The notes under the pieces were generated by a model, which was not told where the DNA came from, made no database searches, and saw only the letters and a program-made list of their open reading frames with translations. From Pedobacter sp. MC2016-14 (GTDB lineage Bacteria; Bacteroidota; Bacteroidia; Sphingobacteriales; Sphingobacteriaceae): a stretch of DNA of 64,000 bases. Position numbers and translations under genes: made by a program. Positions 17,031-25,822 of the stretch are shown here, piece after piece. Position 1 is the stretch's first letter. Every line of letters starts with the position of its first letter. The stretch spans positions 1 to 64,000 of the forward strand of contig NZ_JAJMPA010000003.1 in NCBI RefSeq assembly GCF_020991475.1, written 5' to 3'.

Positions 17031-17993
17031 TTGAACGAACTTAAACTAACATTAGAATCAGTAGATCCGGCTCAATTTTGGGGTACCAACAATGAGCATT
17101 ACGAAATCATTAAACGTGCATTTCCAAAGCTCAAAATAGTAGCCAGGGGAAATGAAGTGAAGGTACTGGGTGGGGACCAGGAACTTGCCGCTTTTGAACT
17201 GAAGTTTAACCAGCTGATTGGGCGACTTGAGCAGTACAGTTCAATCAATGCAAGTGAGGTGGAAACTATTTTATCTGTGAGCAGTACGGAACAGTCAAAA
17301 GAACCTTTAGCAGAGAAAACAAATCATGGTACGGGAGAGGTGATTGTTTTTGGTACCAACGGACTGATGATTAAAGCCCGGACGGCAAACCAGCGCCGGA
17401 TGGTAGACAGCATTGTAAAAAACGATGTTTTATTTGCCATTGGCCCGGCAGGAACCGGTAAAACTTATACTGCGGTAGCTTTAGCTGTACGTGCCTTAAA
17501 AAATAAAGAAATTAAACGGATCATTTTAACCCGCCCGGCTGTAGAAGCAGGGGAGAGCCTTGGCTTTTTGCCCGGCGATTTAAAGGAGAAGGTAGATCCG
17601 TATTTGCGTCCGCTGTACGATGCTTTGGATGACATGATTCCGGCAGAGAAATTAAAACTTTACCTGGAAAACAGGACGATAGAGATTGCCCCGCTGGCAT
17701 TTATGCGCGGCAGGACGCTTGACAATTGTTTTGTAATTTTGGATGAGGCACAAAACTCTACTGATTTGCAATTAAAGATGTTTTTAACCCGTATGGGGCC
17801 ATCCGCCAAATTTATTGTAACTGGTGATGTTACGCAAATTGATTTGCCTAAGAAACAAATGTCGGGCTTACACAATGCACTTCGGATTTTAGACGATATA
17901 CCCGGAATAGAAATTATTTACCTTACCGGTGAAGATGTGGTACGCCATAAACTGGTAAAAAGAATATTAAAAGCCTACGGCGATATCCAGTAG
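17031..17993 (+). CDS. PhoH-family ATPase
   Basis: This 320-residue cytoplasmic protein is a PhoH/PhoL-type P-loop ATPase linked in other bacteria to RNA metabolism and phosphate stress. It has an N-terminal KH-like region (about 1-90), the Walker A GPAGTGKT at 138-145, the block RPAVEAGESLGFLPGDL, Walker B VILDEAQN and a VTGDVTQIDLP sensor. Translation starts at a TTG (17031); no in-frame ATG lies upstream. No ybeY gene is next to it. Confidence 0.93.
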   Translation: MNELKLTLESVDPAQFWGTNNEHYEIIKRAFPKLKIVARGNEVKVLGGDQELAAFELKFNQLIGRLEQYSSINASEVETILSVSSTEQSKEPLAEKTNHGTGEVIVFGTNGLMIKARTANQRRMVDSIVKNDVLFAIGPAGTGKTYTAVALAVRALKNKEIKRIILTRPAVEAGESLGFLPGDLKEKVDPYLRPLYDALDDMIPAEKLKLYLENRTIEIAPLAFMRGRTLDNCFVILDEAQNSTDLQLKMFLTRMGPSAKFIVTGDVTQIDLPKKQMSGLHNALRILDDIPGIEIIYLTGEDVVRHKLVKRILKAYGDIQ

Positions 17994-18036
17994 GAGCAAG
18001 GATTAGAGCGCAAGGAATAAAGAGCAAGGAATAAAA
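17994..18036. repeat. Three short direct repeats before purC
   Basis: Three imperfect copies of GAGC(GC)AAGGA(A)TA(AA) run at 17994-18005, 18006-18021 and 18022-18036 and fill the gap between phoH and purC. They lie right before the purC start, so copy number could affect ribosome access. Confidence 0.5.
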
Positions 18037-18041
18037 TTATA

Positions 18042-18995
18042 ATGAAAGCAATAAAAGAAACCAATTTTAATTTTCCAAAACAGAGTAGTTTTTATAAAGG
18101 AAAGGTACGTGATGTGTACACGATAGATAACCGTTTTATGGCTATGGTGGTAACGGATAGGATCTCTGCATTTGATGTGGTACTTCCTGAGGCTATTCCA
18201 TTTAAAGGTCAGGTACTGAACCAGATTGCGGCTAAGTTTTTGGAGGCCACAAAAGACATCATTCCAAACTGGGTAATTGCTGTTCCTGATGAAATGGTGA
18301 CCATTGGTCGCATTTGTGAGCCTTTTAAAGTTGAAATGGTGATTAGAGGATATCTTGCTGGACATGCCTGGCGTGAATATAGCGCAGGAAAACGCAGTGT
18401 TTGCGGGGTAAGTTTACCAGATGGTTTAAAAGAAAATGATAAGCTTCCAGAGCCGATTATTACGCCTACCACTAAAGCGGCTGTAGGACATGATGAAGAT
18501 ATTTCAAGGGAAGATATTCTTGCCAAGGGCATTGTATCTCTTCAGGATTACGCAAAACTTGAAAACTTTACGCAAGCCTTGTATCAGCGTGGTACGGAAA
18601 TGGCTGCTGAGTGTGGCTTGATTTTGGTGGATACTAAATATGAGTTTGGTAAAGTTGGCGACGATATTTTCCTGATTGATGAGATCCATACCCCTGATTC
18701 TTCACGTTACTTTTACGCAGAAGGGTATGCTCAAAGGCAAAATGACCAGGAACCGCAAAAACAACTATCGAAAGAGTTTGTGCGTAAATGGCTTATTGAT
18801 AATGGATTTCAGGGAAAAGACGGGCAGCAGGTTCCGGAAATGACACCGGAAATTGTAGCTTCTATTGCCGAGCGTTACATAGAGTTGTATGAGCAAATTA
18901 CCGGCGACAAGTTTGTTAAAAATGAAAGCCAGGATGTATTGAACAGGATTGAAAAGAATATTGTAACTGAAGTGAGTAACTTGCTGGCTGAGTAA
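18042..18995 (+). CDS. purC: Phosphoribosylaminoimidazole-succinocarboxamide synthase
   Basis: SAICAR synthase joins CAIR and aspartate in purine synthesis. The 317-residue protein is the longer form found in Bacteroidota and some others. Motifs include [73 protein letters not shown] and [16 protein letters not shown]. It is not linked to purE/purK, which are near 49 kb. Confidence 0.97.
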   Translation: MKAIKETNFNFPKQSSFYKGKVRDVYTIDNRFMAMVVTDRISAFDVVLPEAIPFKGQVLNQIAAKFLEATKDIIPNWVIAVPDEMVTIGRICEPFKVEMVIRGYLAGHAWREYSAGKRSVCGVSLPDGLKENDKLPEPIITPTTKAAVGHDEDISREDILAKGIVSLQDYAKLENFTQALYQRGTEMAAECGLILVDTKYEFGKVGDDIFLIDEIHTPDSSRYFYAEGYAQRQNDQEPQKQLSKEFVRKWLIDNGFQGKDGQQVPEMTPEIVASIAERYIELYEQITGDKFVKNESQDVLNRIEKNIVTEVSNLLAE

Positions 18996-19039
18996 TTTGC
19001 TTGTTGGTAATGTGATTTAATATTAAAGCAGATTGTAAA

Positions 19040-19429
19040 ATGAAATTTTCACTAGATAAACATGAAAAATACGTTGCGTTAAAGCTGAACGAGACTAAGC
19101 TGACCAACGAGAATACGCCGGGATTAAAGTCGGAATTTATTTTATTGAATGCAGAAGGTTATCGCAATATCGTTCTGGATTTATCTGCGGTTAAACAATG
19201 CAACGATTCTCAGGATTTGAGCTGTCTGCTGGTTGGCGACAGGCTTTGTAAATCAGCAAATGGTTTGTTCGTTGTGGCAGGTGTAACTCCATGTGTGGCA
19301 CAATTGTTGGAAATTTCTAATCTTGACCAGAACCTGAATGTAGTGGGCAACGTAGAAGAAGCTACGGACCTTATTTTTATGGATGAGATTGAAAAAGAAT
19401 TGCTGGGTAGTTTTGACAGAGAAAATTAA
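19040..19429 (+). CDS. STAS-domain protein (anti-sigma factor antagonist-like)
   Basis: This 129-residue protein is a single STAS domain: an N-terminal beta pair, the strand YRNIVLDLSAVKQCNDSQDLSCLLVGDRLC and the helix-strand end. Ser in NDSQDLS is at the position phosphorylated in SpoIIAA-type antagonists. Such proteins normally bind an anti-sigma factor or act in a partner-switch, but no kinase or phosphatase partner is nearby. Its stop overlaps the RNase Z start by one base (TAATG), so expression is coupled. Confidence 0.85.
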   Translation: MKFSLDKHEKYVALKLNETKLTNENTPGLKSEFILLNAEGYRNIVLDLSAVKQCNDSQDLSCLLVGDRLCKSANGLFVVAGVTPCVAQLLEISNLDQNLNVVGNVEEATDLIFMDEIEKELLGSFDREN

Positions 19430-20340
19430 TGAAGTTTGAAGTTACTATTTTAGGCAGCAGCTCGGCTACTCCGGTGCATAACCGTAACCCAAGTGCGCAG
19501 CTGTTAAACTGTAATGAGAAATTCTATTTGATAGATTGCGGGGAAGGTGCGCAGCAACAACTCATGCGGTTGGGGATCAAGGCCAGTAAAATAGACCATA
19601 TTTTTATCAGTCATTTACATGGCGATCATTATTTTGGGCTGATTGGCCTATTGTCTACCATGCACCTCAACGGCCGGATTAAGCCACTGAAAATTTTTGC
19701 GCCAAAGGCATTGAAGGATATTTTAGAAATCCAGTTTCTGCATTCTGAAACAGATGTCAGGTATCCTATTGAATATGTTTTTACGGAAGCAAATGAAAAT
19801 GCCCTGATTTTTGAAAATGCCGACCTTACCGTGGAGACCATTGTATTAAACCACAGGATTCCATGTACTGGTTTTAAATTTGTTCAGAAAAAGCGCTTAC
19901 GTAAACTGATTGCAGATAAAATTGAGGCAGATCAGATTCCGGTGGCCTACTATCCGATGTTGAAACGTGGCCTGGATTTGAACCTTCCCAGTGGCGAAGT
20001 TTTTCTGAATGCAGACTATACCACTGATTCTGCTGTGCCACGTACCTATTGCTATTGCTCGGATACACTTGCAGACGGAAGTTATTTAAAGGCCATACAA
20101 AATTGCGATGGGCTGTATCACGAAGCCACGTTTACACATGACTTATTGGACCGAGCGTTGCAAACACACCATAGTACGGCTTTACAGGCAGGAGAGGTGG
20201 CTAAAGCTGCAAATGTAGGTCAGTTGATCATTGGACATTTTTCGTCGCGCTACAAGGTGCTGCAGCCTTTGCTTGATGAGGCGAAGTCTGTCTTTGAGCA
20301 TACGCAGCTTGCTGTTGAAGGTATTACTTACAAGATATAA
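19429..20340 (+). CDS. rnz: Ribonuclease Z
   Basis: RNase Z trims the 3' end of tRNA precursors. The 303-residue metallo-beta-lactamase-fold protein has GSSSATPVHNRNPSAQLL, the zinc motif SHLHGDH (His62, His64, Asp66, His67), LNHRIPCTGFKF, the family's PxxGxxxxxL-like region, YHEATF and a late HFSSRY motif. Length is that of the short bacterial form. It is coupled to the STAS gene upstream and ends at a terminator. Confidence 0.95.
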   Translation: MKFEVTILGSSSATPVHNRNPSAQLLNCNEKFYLIDCGEGAQQQLMRLGIKASKIDHIFISHLHGDHYFGLIGLLSTMHLNGRIKPLKIFAPKALKDILEIQFLHSETDVRYPIEYVFTEANENALIFENADLTVETIVLNHRIPCTGFKFVQKKRLRKLIADKIEADQIPVAYYPMLKRGLDLNLPSGEVFLNADYTTDSAVPRTYCYCSDTLADGSYLKAIQNCDGLYHEATFTHDLLDRALQTHHSTALQAGEVAKAANVGQLIIGHFSSRYKVLQPLLDEAKSVFEHTQLAVEGITYKI

Positions 20341-20364
20341 AAAAAGCCCCAATAGGGGCTTTTT
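20341..20364. terminator. Bidirectional terminator after rnz
   Basis: AAAAAGCCCC and GGGGCTTTTT flank an AATA loop. The symmetric A/T tracts can end both rnz and the converging minus-strand MlaD-like gene. Confidence 0.85.
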
Positions 20365-20393
20365 TATATCTTGTCTTGTAAAGTCATGAAAGA

Positions 20394-21347
20394 CTAGTTG
20401 TCTTTTTTACCTCCGCCGCCAAATACAGAGAAGTGCACATAACGTTTAGGGTTTTCTTTTAAATCAATGATCAGGTTGTCCAGGTTTTTAGAAGCATTGT
20501 TCAGGTTGTCATACATCTTTGTATCGTTAACCAGCAAGCCCAAAGTACCCTGACCGTTGTTTACTTTAGTTACTATACCCTGCAGATCGCTCACAGCCTT
20601 ATTGGCATTTTCTATGGTCTGTTTAAAGTTTGCGGCAGCAACCTGATCCGTTACCGTATGAATATGGGTTAAGATAGCGCTGATCTTTTCATTGTTGTTT
20701 CTTAAATTGGCCGAAATGGCTTCCGCATTTGCCAGGATAGCAGAAATTCTTTTGCCTTCTGTGCCTACCAAACCATCTACTTTTTTAGAAGTACCTTCCA
20801 GTGAATTCAACGTAGCCGCAATGCTGGTAAAGCTCTTGTTTACGTTTTTCTGGAAATCTGGATTTAAAATGGTGTTTACACTACTCAGGATAGAGTCCAT
20901 TTTACCAATAATGGCCTCTGCTTTTTTCTGTACTGGCTGTACAGCCTCCATCAGGTTTTTCTCTACATTCGCATTTAAGGTGTCGCCATCCTGCGCAAAA
21001 TCATTACCTGTGCCTAAATTCATCACTATGGCCTTGCTGCCCAAAAGGTCTGTGCTTTCCAGGCGGGCAATGCTGCTTTTTGGAATTTCATATTTGCCTT
21101 TAATTTTTAAGGTGGCTAAAATAGTTCCGTCTGGCTGCAGCTGGAGTTTATCTACCCTTCCAATCTGAAAACCGTTAATTAATACAGGTTTAGAGACAGC
21201 TAAACCATCAACGTGCGAATACCGGGCATATAGTACTGTTTCACTGGAGAATATGGCATTGCCTTTCAAAAAATTGTATCCTATAATCAATAGGGCAATG
21301 GAAAAGGCTGCTAATATGCCTACTTTGGTTTCGTTCGCTATCTTCAT
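20394..21347 (-). CDS. MlaD-like (MCE-domain) lipid-transport protein
   Basis: This 317-residue protein has a short cytoplasmic end, one membrane helix (KVGILAAFSIALLIIGYNFL, about 8-27) and an MCE domain (about 35-115: VDGLAVSKPVLINGFQIGRVDKL, ILATLKI, STDLLGSKAIVMN). A long helical region (about 125-300) follows, probably forming a needle or tunnel. It would be the periplasmic substrate-binding part of a Mla-type phospholipid transporter; the ATPase and permease genes are not in the window. It follows the two amidase genes on the same strand. Confidence 0.9.
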   Translation of the reverse strand: MKIANETKVGILAAFSIALLIIGYNFLKGNAIFSSETVLYARYSHVDGLAVSKPVLINGFQIGRVDKLQLQPDGTILATLKIKGKYEIPKSSIARLESTDLLGSKAIVMNLGTGNDFAQDGDTLNANVEKNLMEAVQPVQKKAEAIIGKMDSILSSVNTILNPDFQKNVNKSFTSIAATLNSLEGTSKKVDGLVGTEGKRISAILANAEAISANLRNNNEKISAILTHIHTVTDQVAAANFKQTIENANKAVSDLQGIVTKVNNGQGTLGLLVNDTKMYDNLNNASKNLDNLIIDLKENPKRYVHFSVFGGGGKKDN

Positions 21348-21360
21348 TTATCTAAATGTA

Positions 21361-22212
21361 CTAATTTATTTCAGTTTCTTTTCTGTAAGTCTTCACCGCA
21401 TTAAAAATAGCAGAAACTATTTCATCCTGCCCATCGTCAGAGTTCAGGTATTTTTCTTCGGCCGGATTACTGATAAATCCTATTTCCGTAAGTACTGCAG
21501 GCATACCACACCTTTGCAATATTAAAATTCCCTGTTCCTTAACACCTCTATCTACTCTATTGTTCTCGTTTCTGTAATTACGCTGAAATAGGTTAGCCAG
21601 TTTTAAGCTTTTATCTCTAAATGTATTCTTAAACAAAGATAACAATATAAATGTTTGCGGATCGTTGGGGTCATAGCCATCATAATTTTGCTTGTAGTTT
21701 TTTTCAAGCTTGATATCGGCATTTTCCCTGATGGCCACGTTCTGTTCATTTAAACGGTGACTTCCTGCTACAAAGGTCTCTGTACCACTGGTTGTCGTGT
21801 TTTTTACATAGCTGTACTTGGCCACCTTTTTGCCTTTGCTGTAGCTATATCCGGTAATTTTACGGATGTCGGGCATAGAGTTACAATGTATAGAAATAAA
21901 AAGATCAGCTTTAGCGTCGTTCGCAATTTCTGCCCTTTTATAGAAATCAACATCTACATCTGTTTTTCTGGTCAGGATGATTTTTACATCTTCCATGTCT
22001 TTTTCAAACTTCTTGCCCAGTTTTAAGGCTACCTGTAAGGCTACATTTTTTTCGTACGAAAAACTTCCCGCTGCACCAGGTTTTTTGCCACCGTGGCCGG
22101 CATCAATCACAATGGTTTTAACTTTGTAGCCTTGAGCAAGGACTGGTGAGATGGCACTGCATAACAGTGATAGCAGAATTAAACTTTTCTTTAATGTGAA
22201 TTTAAACTTCAT
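21361..22212 (-). CDS. N-acetylmuramoyl-L-alanine amidase (second tandem copy)
   Basis: This zinc amidase (Amidase_3 fold) splits the amide bond between muramic acid and the stem peptide, for daughter-cell separation or turnover. The 283-residue protein has a signal peptide (MKFKFTLKKSLILLSLLCSA), IVIDAGHGGKKPGAAGS, a zinc-binding Glu after a Lys-rich insert, LFISIHCNSMPD and MPAVLTEIGFISNPAEE. The start at 22212 is preferred to 22257 because it gives the signal peptide and nearly abuts the previous gene. It is a paralogue of the protein encoded immediately upstream. Confidence 0.93.
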   Translation of the reverse strand: MKFKFTLKKSLILLSLLCSAISPVLAQGYKVKTIVIDAGHGGKKPGAAGSFSYEKNVALQVALKLGKKFEKDMEDVKIILTRKTDVDVDFYKRAEIANDAKADLFISIHCNSMPDIRKITGYSYSKGKKVAKYSYVKNTTTSGTETFVAGSHRLNEQNVAIRENADIKLEKNYKQNYDGYDPNDPQTFILLSLFKNTFRDKSLKLANLFQRNYRNENNRVDRGVKEQGILILQRCGMPAVLTEIGFISNPAEEKYLNSDDGQDEIVSAIFNAVKTYRKETEIN

Positions 22213-22213
22213 T

Positions 22214-23098
22214 TTAGATTCTTCCCTCAATACTTTGCTTGTAATTCCTAATGGCATTTAAAATACATTCCGTTACTTCAATTTGTCCGGATTCTGAATT
22301 CAGGTAATCTTCCTCTTCGGGATTACTGATAAACCCAATTTCAGTTAATATGGCTGGCATTCCGGCCCTGGCCAGTACCGCAAGGCTTTTTTCCTGTACA
22401 CCGCGGTTTAACCTGCCTTTACTCACATACTGATCCTGCACCATCCGTGCCAGTTTTAAGCTCTGTGAGCGGAAGGTGTTTTTCATTAAAGAAAGGATAA
22501 TGGAGTTTTCGGGGTTGGAAGGGTCAAAACCTTCATAGTTTTCTTTGTAGTTCTCTTCCAGAAAAATAGCGGCGTTTTCCCTGTTGATAACTGCATCCTG
22601 TTCGTTCATCCTGCCCATACCAGAAACAAAGGTTTCTACGCCATGTGTTGAGGTACTTTTGCGGTAAACAGATTTATAGATTGGGATTTTTTTTCCTCCT
22701 TTTCCTTTTTTATAGCCGGTGATGGTACTGGAGCGTTCCAGTGGCATGTCGTTGCAATGAACGGAAATAAAAAGATCCGCTTTTACCTGATTTGCAAGAC
22801 CTATCCGGTCGTACAGGGGCACAAAAACATCCTCTGTGCGGGTATATACTACCTTCACATCTGGTAAGCTGGTCTCTATTGCTTTTCCAAGTCGCAAAAC
22901 CGTTTTTAAAGCCACATCTTTTTCAGTTGAATATAAGCCCTGTGTGTGACCATCCTTCCCCCCGTGACCAGCATCTAAAACAATCGTTTTTATTTTATAA
23001 TCCTGTGCAAAAGACTGATTTACAGTTGTTAGCGCAACAGCTATAGAAATAATCACAATCAAAATAAGATTTGGTCTGCCCAATGGTATATTTTTCAT
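22214..23098 (-). CDS. N-acetylmuramoyl-L-alanine amidase (first tandem copy)
   Basis: This is the first of two Amidase_3 paralogues. It has 294 residues with an N-terminal hydrophobic signal (LILIVIISIAVALTTVNQSFAQ), TIVLDAGHGGKDGHTQGLYS, LFISVHCNDMPLERS, a family insert with GKGGKKIPIYKS, and MPAILTEIGFISNPEEEDYL. The zinc His and Glu residues are present in both copies. The gene is divergent from lptD, with which it shares a very short promoter region, and it is followed by its paralogue one base later. Both copies lack a LysM or SH3 binding domain. Confidence 0.93.
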   Translation of the reverse strand: MKNIPLGRPNLILIVIISIAVALTTVNQSFAQDYKIKTIVLDAGHGGKDGHTQGLYSTEKDVALKTVLRLGKAIETSLPDVKVVYTRTEDVFVPLYDRIGLANQVKADLFISVHCNDMPLERSSTITGYKKGKGGKKIPIYKSVYRKSTSTHGVETFVSGMGRMNEQDAVINRENAAIFLEENYKENYEGFDPSNPENSIILSLMKNTFRSQSLKLARMVQDQYVSKGRLNRGVQEKSLAVLARAGMPAILTEIGFISNPEEEDYLNSESGQIEVTECILNAIRNYKQSIEGRI

Positions 23099-23154
23099 TA
23101 ATTTTGAACGTTTTTGTTATACAATACTGCAAAAATAACATTCAGCACACGAAT

Positions 23155-25812
23155 TTGAAACTTTTACAGGCTATCATTTTAATTACTTCTTTTCTTTTAT
23201 TGACAACAGTCGGTAATTCGGTCTATGCCTTTCAGGTTCCGCAACAGCAGGACACCTCTAAAAAGGATACTACAAAAGCCGGTAAAATTGATTCCCTGAA
23301 AGCCAATCCAAAAGGCCAAAGTGGTCTTGATGCGAAGGTAGAGTATTCTGCCGTAGATTCTACCATTCATGATTATAAAAGTGGTACAGTATATTTATAC
23401 GGTAAGGCCAGGGTAATTTACAATACTTTTGAGCTGGATGCTGATTTTATCAGGTACAACTCGAAGAACAACACCATTTTTGCCAGCGGATTAAAAGATC
23501 AAAAAGGGCGATATTCCGGAAAACCTATTTTTAAAATGGGTGCGGAAGGCTCTTCTGTAGCCGATTCCCTTTCTTATAACACCAAAACCGGCAAGGGAAA
23601 CGTTTATAACACCTTTACCGAACAGGAGGGCGGGTTCTTTTCCGGCGGACAAAGCAAGAAGCAGCCTGATGATGAAATTCATGTTAAAAACATGATTTAC
23701 AGTACCTGTAATTTGCCCCATCCGCATTTCGGTATTTTCATTACCAAAGGTATTGTGGCCGAGAAACAGATCATTACCGGTCCGGTCTATTTTGAAATAG
23801 AAGATATCCCTATTCCATTGGGCTTACCTTTTGCCATCTTCCCTAAGCCCAATAAAAAAACGTCGGGCTTTATCCTGCCCACGCCGGGTGAAGATGCCAC
23901 CAGGGGCTTCTTTTTACAAAATGGAGGGTATTACATGGGGATAAACGACTATGTAGATGCCAAAATTTTAGGAACCATTTACACCAGGGGTTCTTACGAT
24001 GCTACGCTTTCTTCCAATTACACCAAGCGCTACAAGTACACCGGTAACCTTAATTTTGCCTATTCCAGCATGCGTTTTGGTTTGGAAGGTACGCCGGAAT
24101 ATGAACCAAGGAAAGATTTTCACGTCAACTGGACACACAGCCAGAATGCCAATGCCAATCCGGGAAGTACCTTTAGTGCCAGCGTAAATGCCGGAACATC
24201 CAGTTATAACCTGAATACTGCCGGTGGTAGTACGTATGATCCAAGGGCAATTTCGGCAAACAGTTTATCGTCCAGTATCAGTTATTCCAAAACTGCGGGC
24301 ATATTTAACCTGACCGTTTCTGCCAACCATAGCCAGGAAACGGCCTCTAAAACAGTCTCGTTAACCTTGCCAAACGTTAACTTAAGTATGACGAGTATCA
24401 ACCCTTTTGATTCTAAAGACAGGGTGGGCGAGCAGAAGTGGTTTCAAAAATTTAACCTGGGCTATAACCTTGCCGCCAGTAATACGGTAAGCACTACAGA
24501 AGATCTTTTATTTGATAAAAATGCATTAAAGCGCTTTCAAAATGGGGTAACGCATAATGTTACCATGTCATTGCCTTTTACACTGGCTAAATATTTTAAT
24601 TTTAGTTTAAGTGCGCCATATACAGAACAATGGCATTTTCAAACCCTGAGACAAACTGCTTTAAAAAGGCTAAACAGGACAGATTCCATAGCATACGACA
24701 CCATTCCGGGCTTTAAAAGATCCGGAGAATATAACATTTCGGGAAGTGTTTCTACCAAAATATACAACACTTTACAGTTTAAAAATACAGGTAAAATACA
24801 AGCAGCCAGACATGTAATGACCCCTAGTGTTGGTTTTAGCTACCGTCCGGATTTTTCACAAACCAAGTATGGTTACTATCAAAACCTAACCTACCAGGAT
24901 GGTACCGAAGTATTTGATCCAACCTACGGCAGACAAAAAAAATACTCTATTTTTCAGGGCTCTCCATATTCAGGGCCGGGCGAGGGAGAAAGTGCAAGCA
25001 TAAACTTTAGTCTGGACAATACGGTAGAATTAAAGGTGCTTTCTTCCAAAGATACCACAGGGTCTGGAACCAAGAAAATCCCGATTCTTCAAGGCTTAAA
25101 TTTTAGTGGCTCTTATAACTTCTTGTCTCCAAAATATAAACTTTCCAATATTGGTTTTAGCGGTCGCTCGCAGTTTACAGATAAGCTGGGCATCAATTTC
25201 AACGGTACCTTAAACCCTTATGCGGTTGGCGATACCACCATTAATGGTTTTCAAACCAAGCAGGTTATTGATGTATATACTTTTAAACTTGGTAAACTGC
25301 CGCGTTTAACCAGCTTTGGGTTCTCTTTTGACTACAGTTTAAACCCGGAGGCTTTAAAAAGAAGAAACCAGAACGGTGATAAGCTGAAAGATGAGGCGAC
25401 AAGAACGGGCATTACGCCAGAACAGCAACAGCAACTGAATGCCATTAGCCGTGATCCTAATGCTTTTGTTGATTTTAACATTCCATGGAATTTCTCTTTT
25501 GCGTACAGTTTCCAGTACCGTACAGACGATACAGGCTTAAATGCTACAACCAGTAATACTGTGACCTTTAACGGTGATTTTAATGCCACACCAAACTGGA
25601 AAATCCAGTTTAACTCTGGGTACGACATTAAAACTAAATCTGTGTCCATGACCAATATCTCTATTTACAGAGATTTGCATTGCTGGGACATGAGTTTTAA
25701 CTGGGTACCTTTTGGAACCTACAAAAGTTATTCTGTAACGCTAAAGGTTAAAGCGTCTATTTTACAAGATTTAAAGCTGAGCAAGCAACAGGCTTTCTAC
25801 ACACGATACTAA
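23155..25812 (+). CDS. LptD-like outer-membrane LPS-assembly protein
   Basis: This 885-residue protein is the Bacteroidota version of LptD, the barrel that inserts lipopolysaccharide in the outer membrane. A TTG at 23155 gives a signal peptide (MKLLQAIILITSFLLLTTVG, end VYAFQ). An ATG at 23071 would overlap the divergent amidase gene. The N-terminal part is OstA/LptA-like (about 80-230, DYKSGTVYLYGKARVIYNTFELDADFIRYN type repeats). The rest is strand-rich barrel ending KLSKQQAFYTRY. The conserved block PIPLGLPFAIFPKPNKKTSG is typical. It is followed by cinA after 10 bases. Confidence 0.9.
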   Translation: MKLLQAIILITSFLLLTTVGNSVYAFQVPQQQDTSKKDTTKAGKIDSLKANPKGQSGLDAKVEYSAVDSTIHDYKSGTVYLYGKARVIYNTFELDADFIRYNSKNNTIFASGLKDQKGRYSGKPIFKMGAEGSSVADSLSYNTKTGKGNVYNTFTEQEGGFFSGGQSKKQPDDEIHVKNMIYSTCNLPHPHFGIFITKGIVAEKQIITGPVYFEIEDIPIPLGLPFAIFPKPNKKTSGFILPTPGEDATRGFFLQNGGYYMGINDYVDAKILGTIYTRGSYDATLSSNYTKRYKYTGNLNFAYSSMRFGLEGTPEYEPRKDFHVNWTHSQNANANPGSTFSASVNAGTSSYNLNTAGGSTYDPRAISANSLSSSISYSKTAGIFNLTVSANHSQETASKTVSLTLPNVNLSMTSINPFDSKDRVGEQKWFQKFNLGYNLAASNTVSTTEDLLFDKNALKRFQNGVTHNVTMSLPFTLAKYFNFSLSAPYTEQWHFQTLRQTALKRLNRTDSIAYDTIPGFKRSGEYNISGSVSTKIYNTLQFKNTGKIQAARHVMTPSVGFSYRPDFSQTKYGYYQNLTYQDGTEVFDPTYGRQKKYSIFQGSPYSGPGEGESASINFSLDNTVELKVLSSKDTTGSGTKKIPILQGLNFSGSYNFLSPKYKLSNIGFSGRSQFTDKLGINFNGTLNPYAVGDTTINGFQTKQVIDVYTFKLGKLPRLTSFGFSFDYSLNPEALKRRNQNGDKLKDEATRTGITPEQQQQLNAISRDPNAFVDFNIPWNFSFAYSFQYRTDDTGLNATTSNTVTFNGDFNATPNWKIQFNSGYDIKTKSVSMTNISIYRDLHCWDMSFNWVPFGTYKSYSVTLKVKASILQDLKLSKQQAFYTRY

Positions 25813-25822
25813 TTGCAATTTT

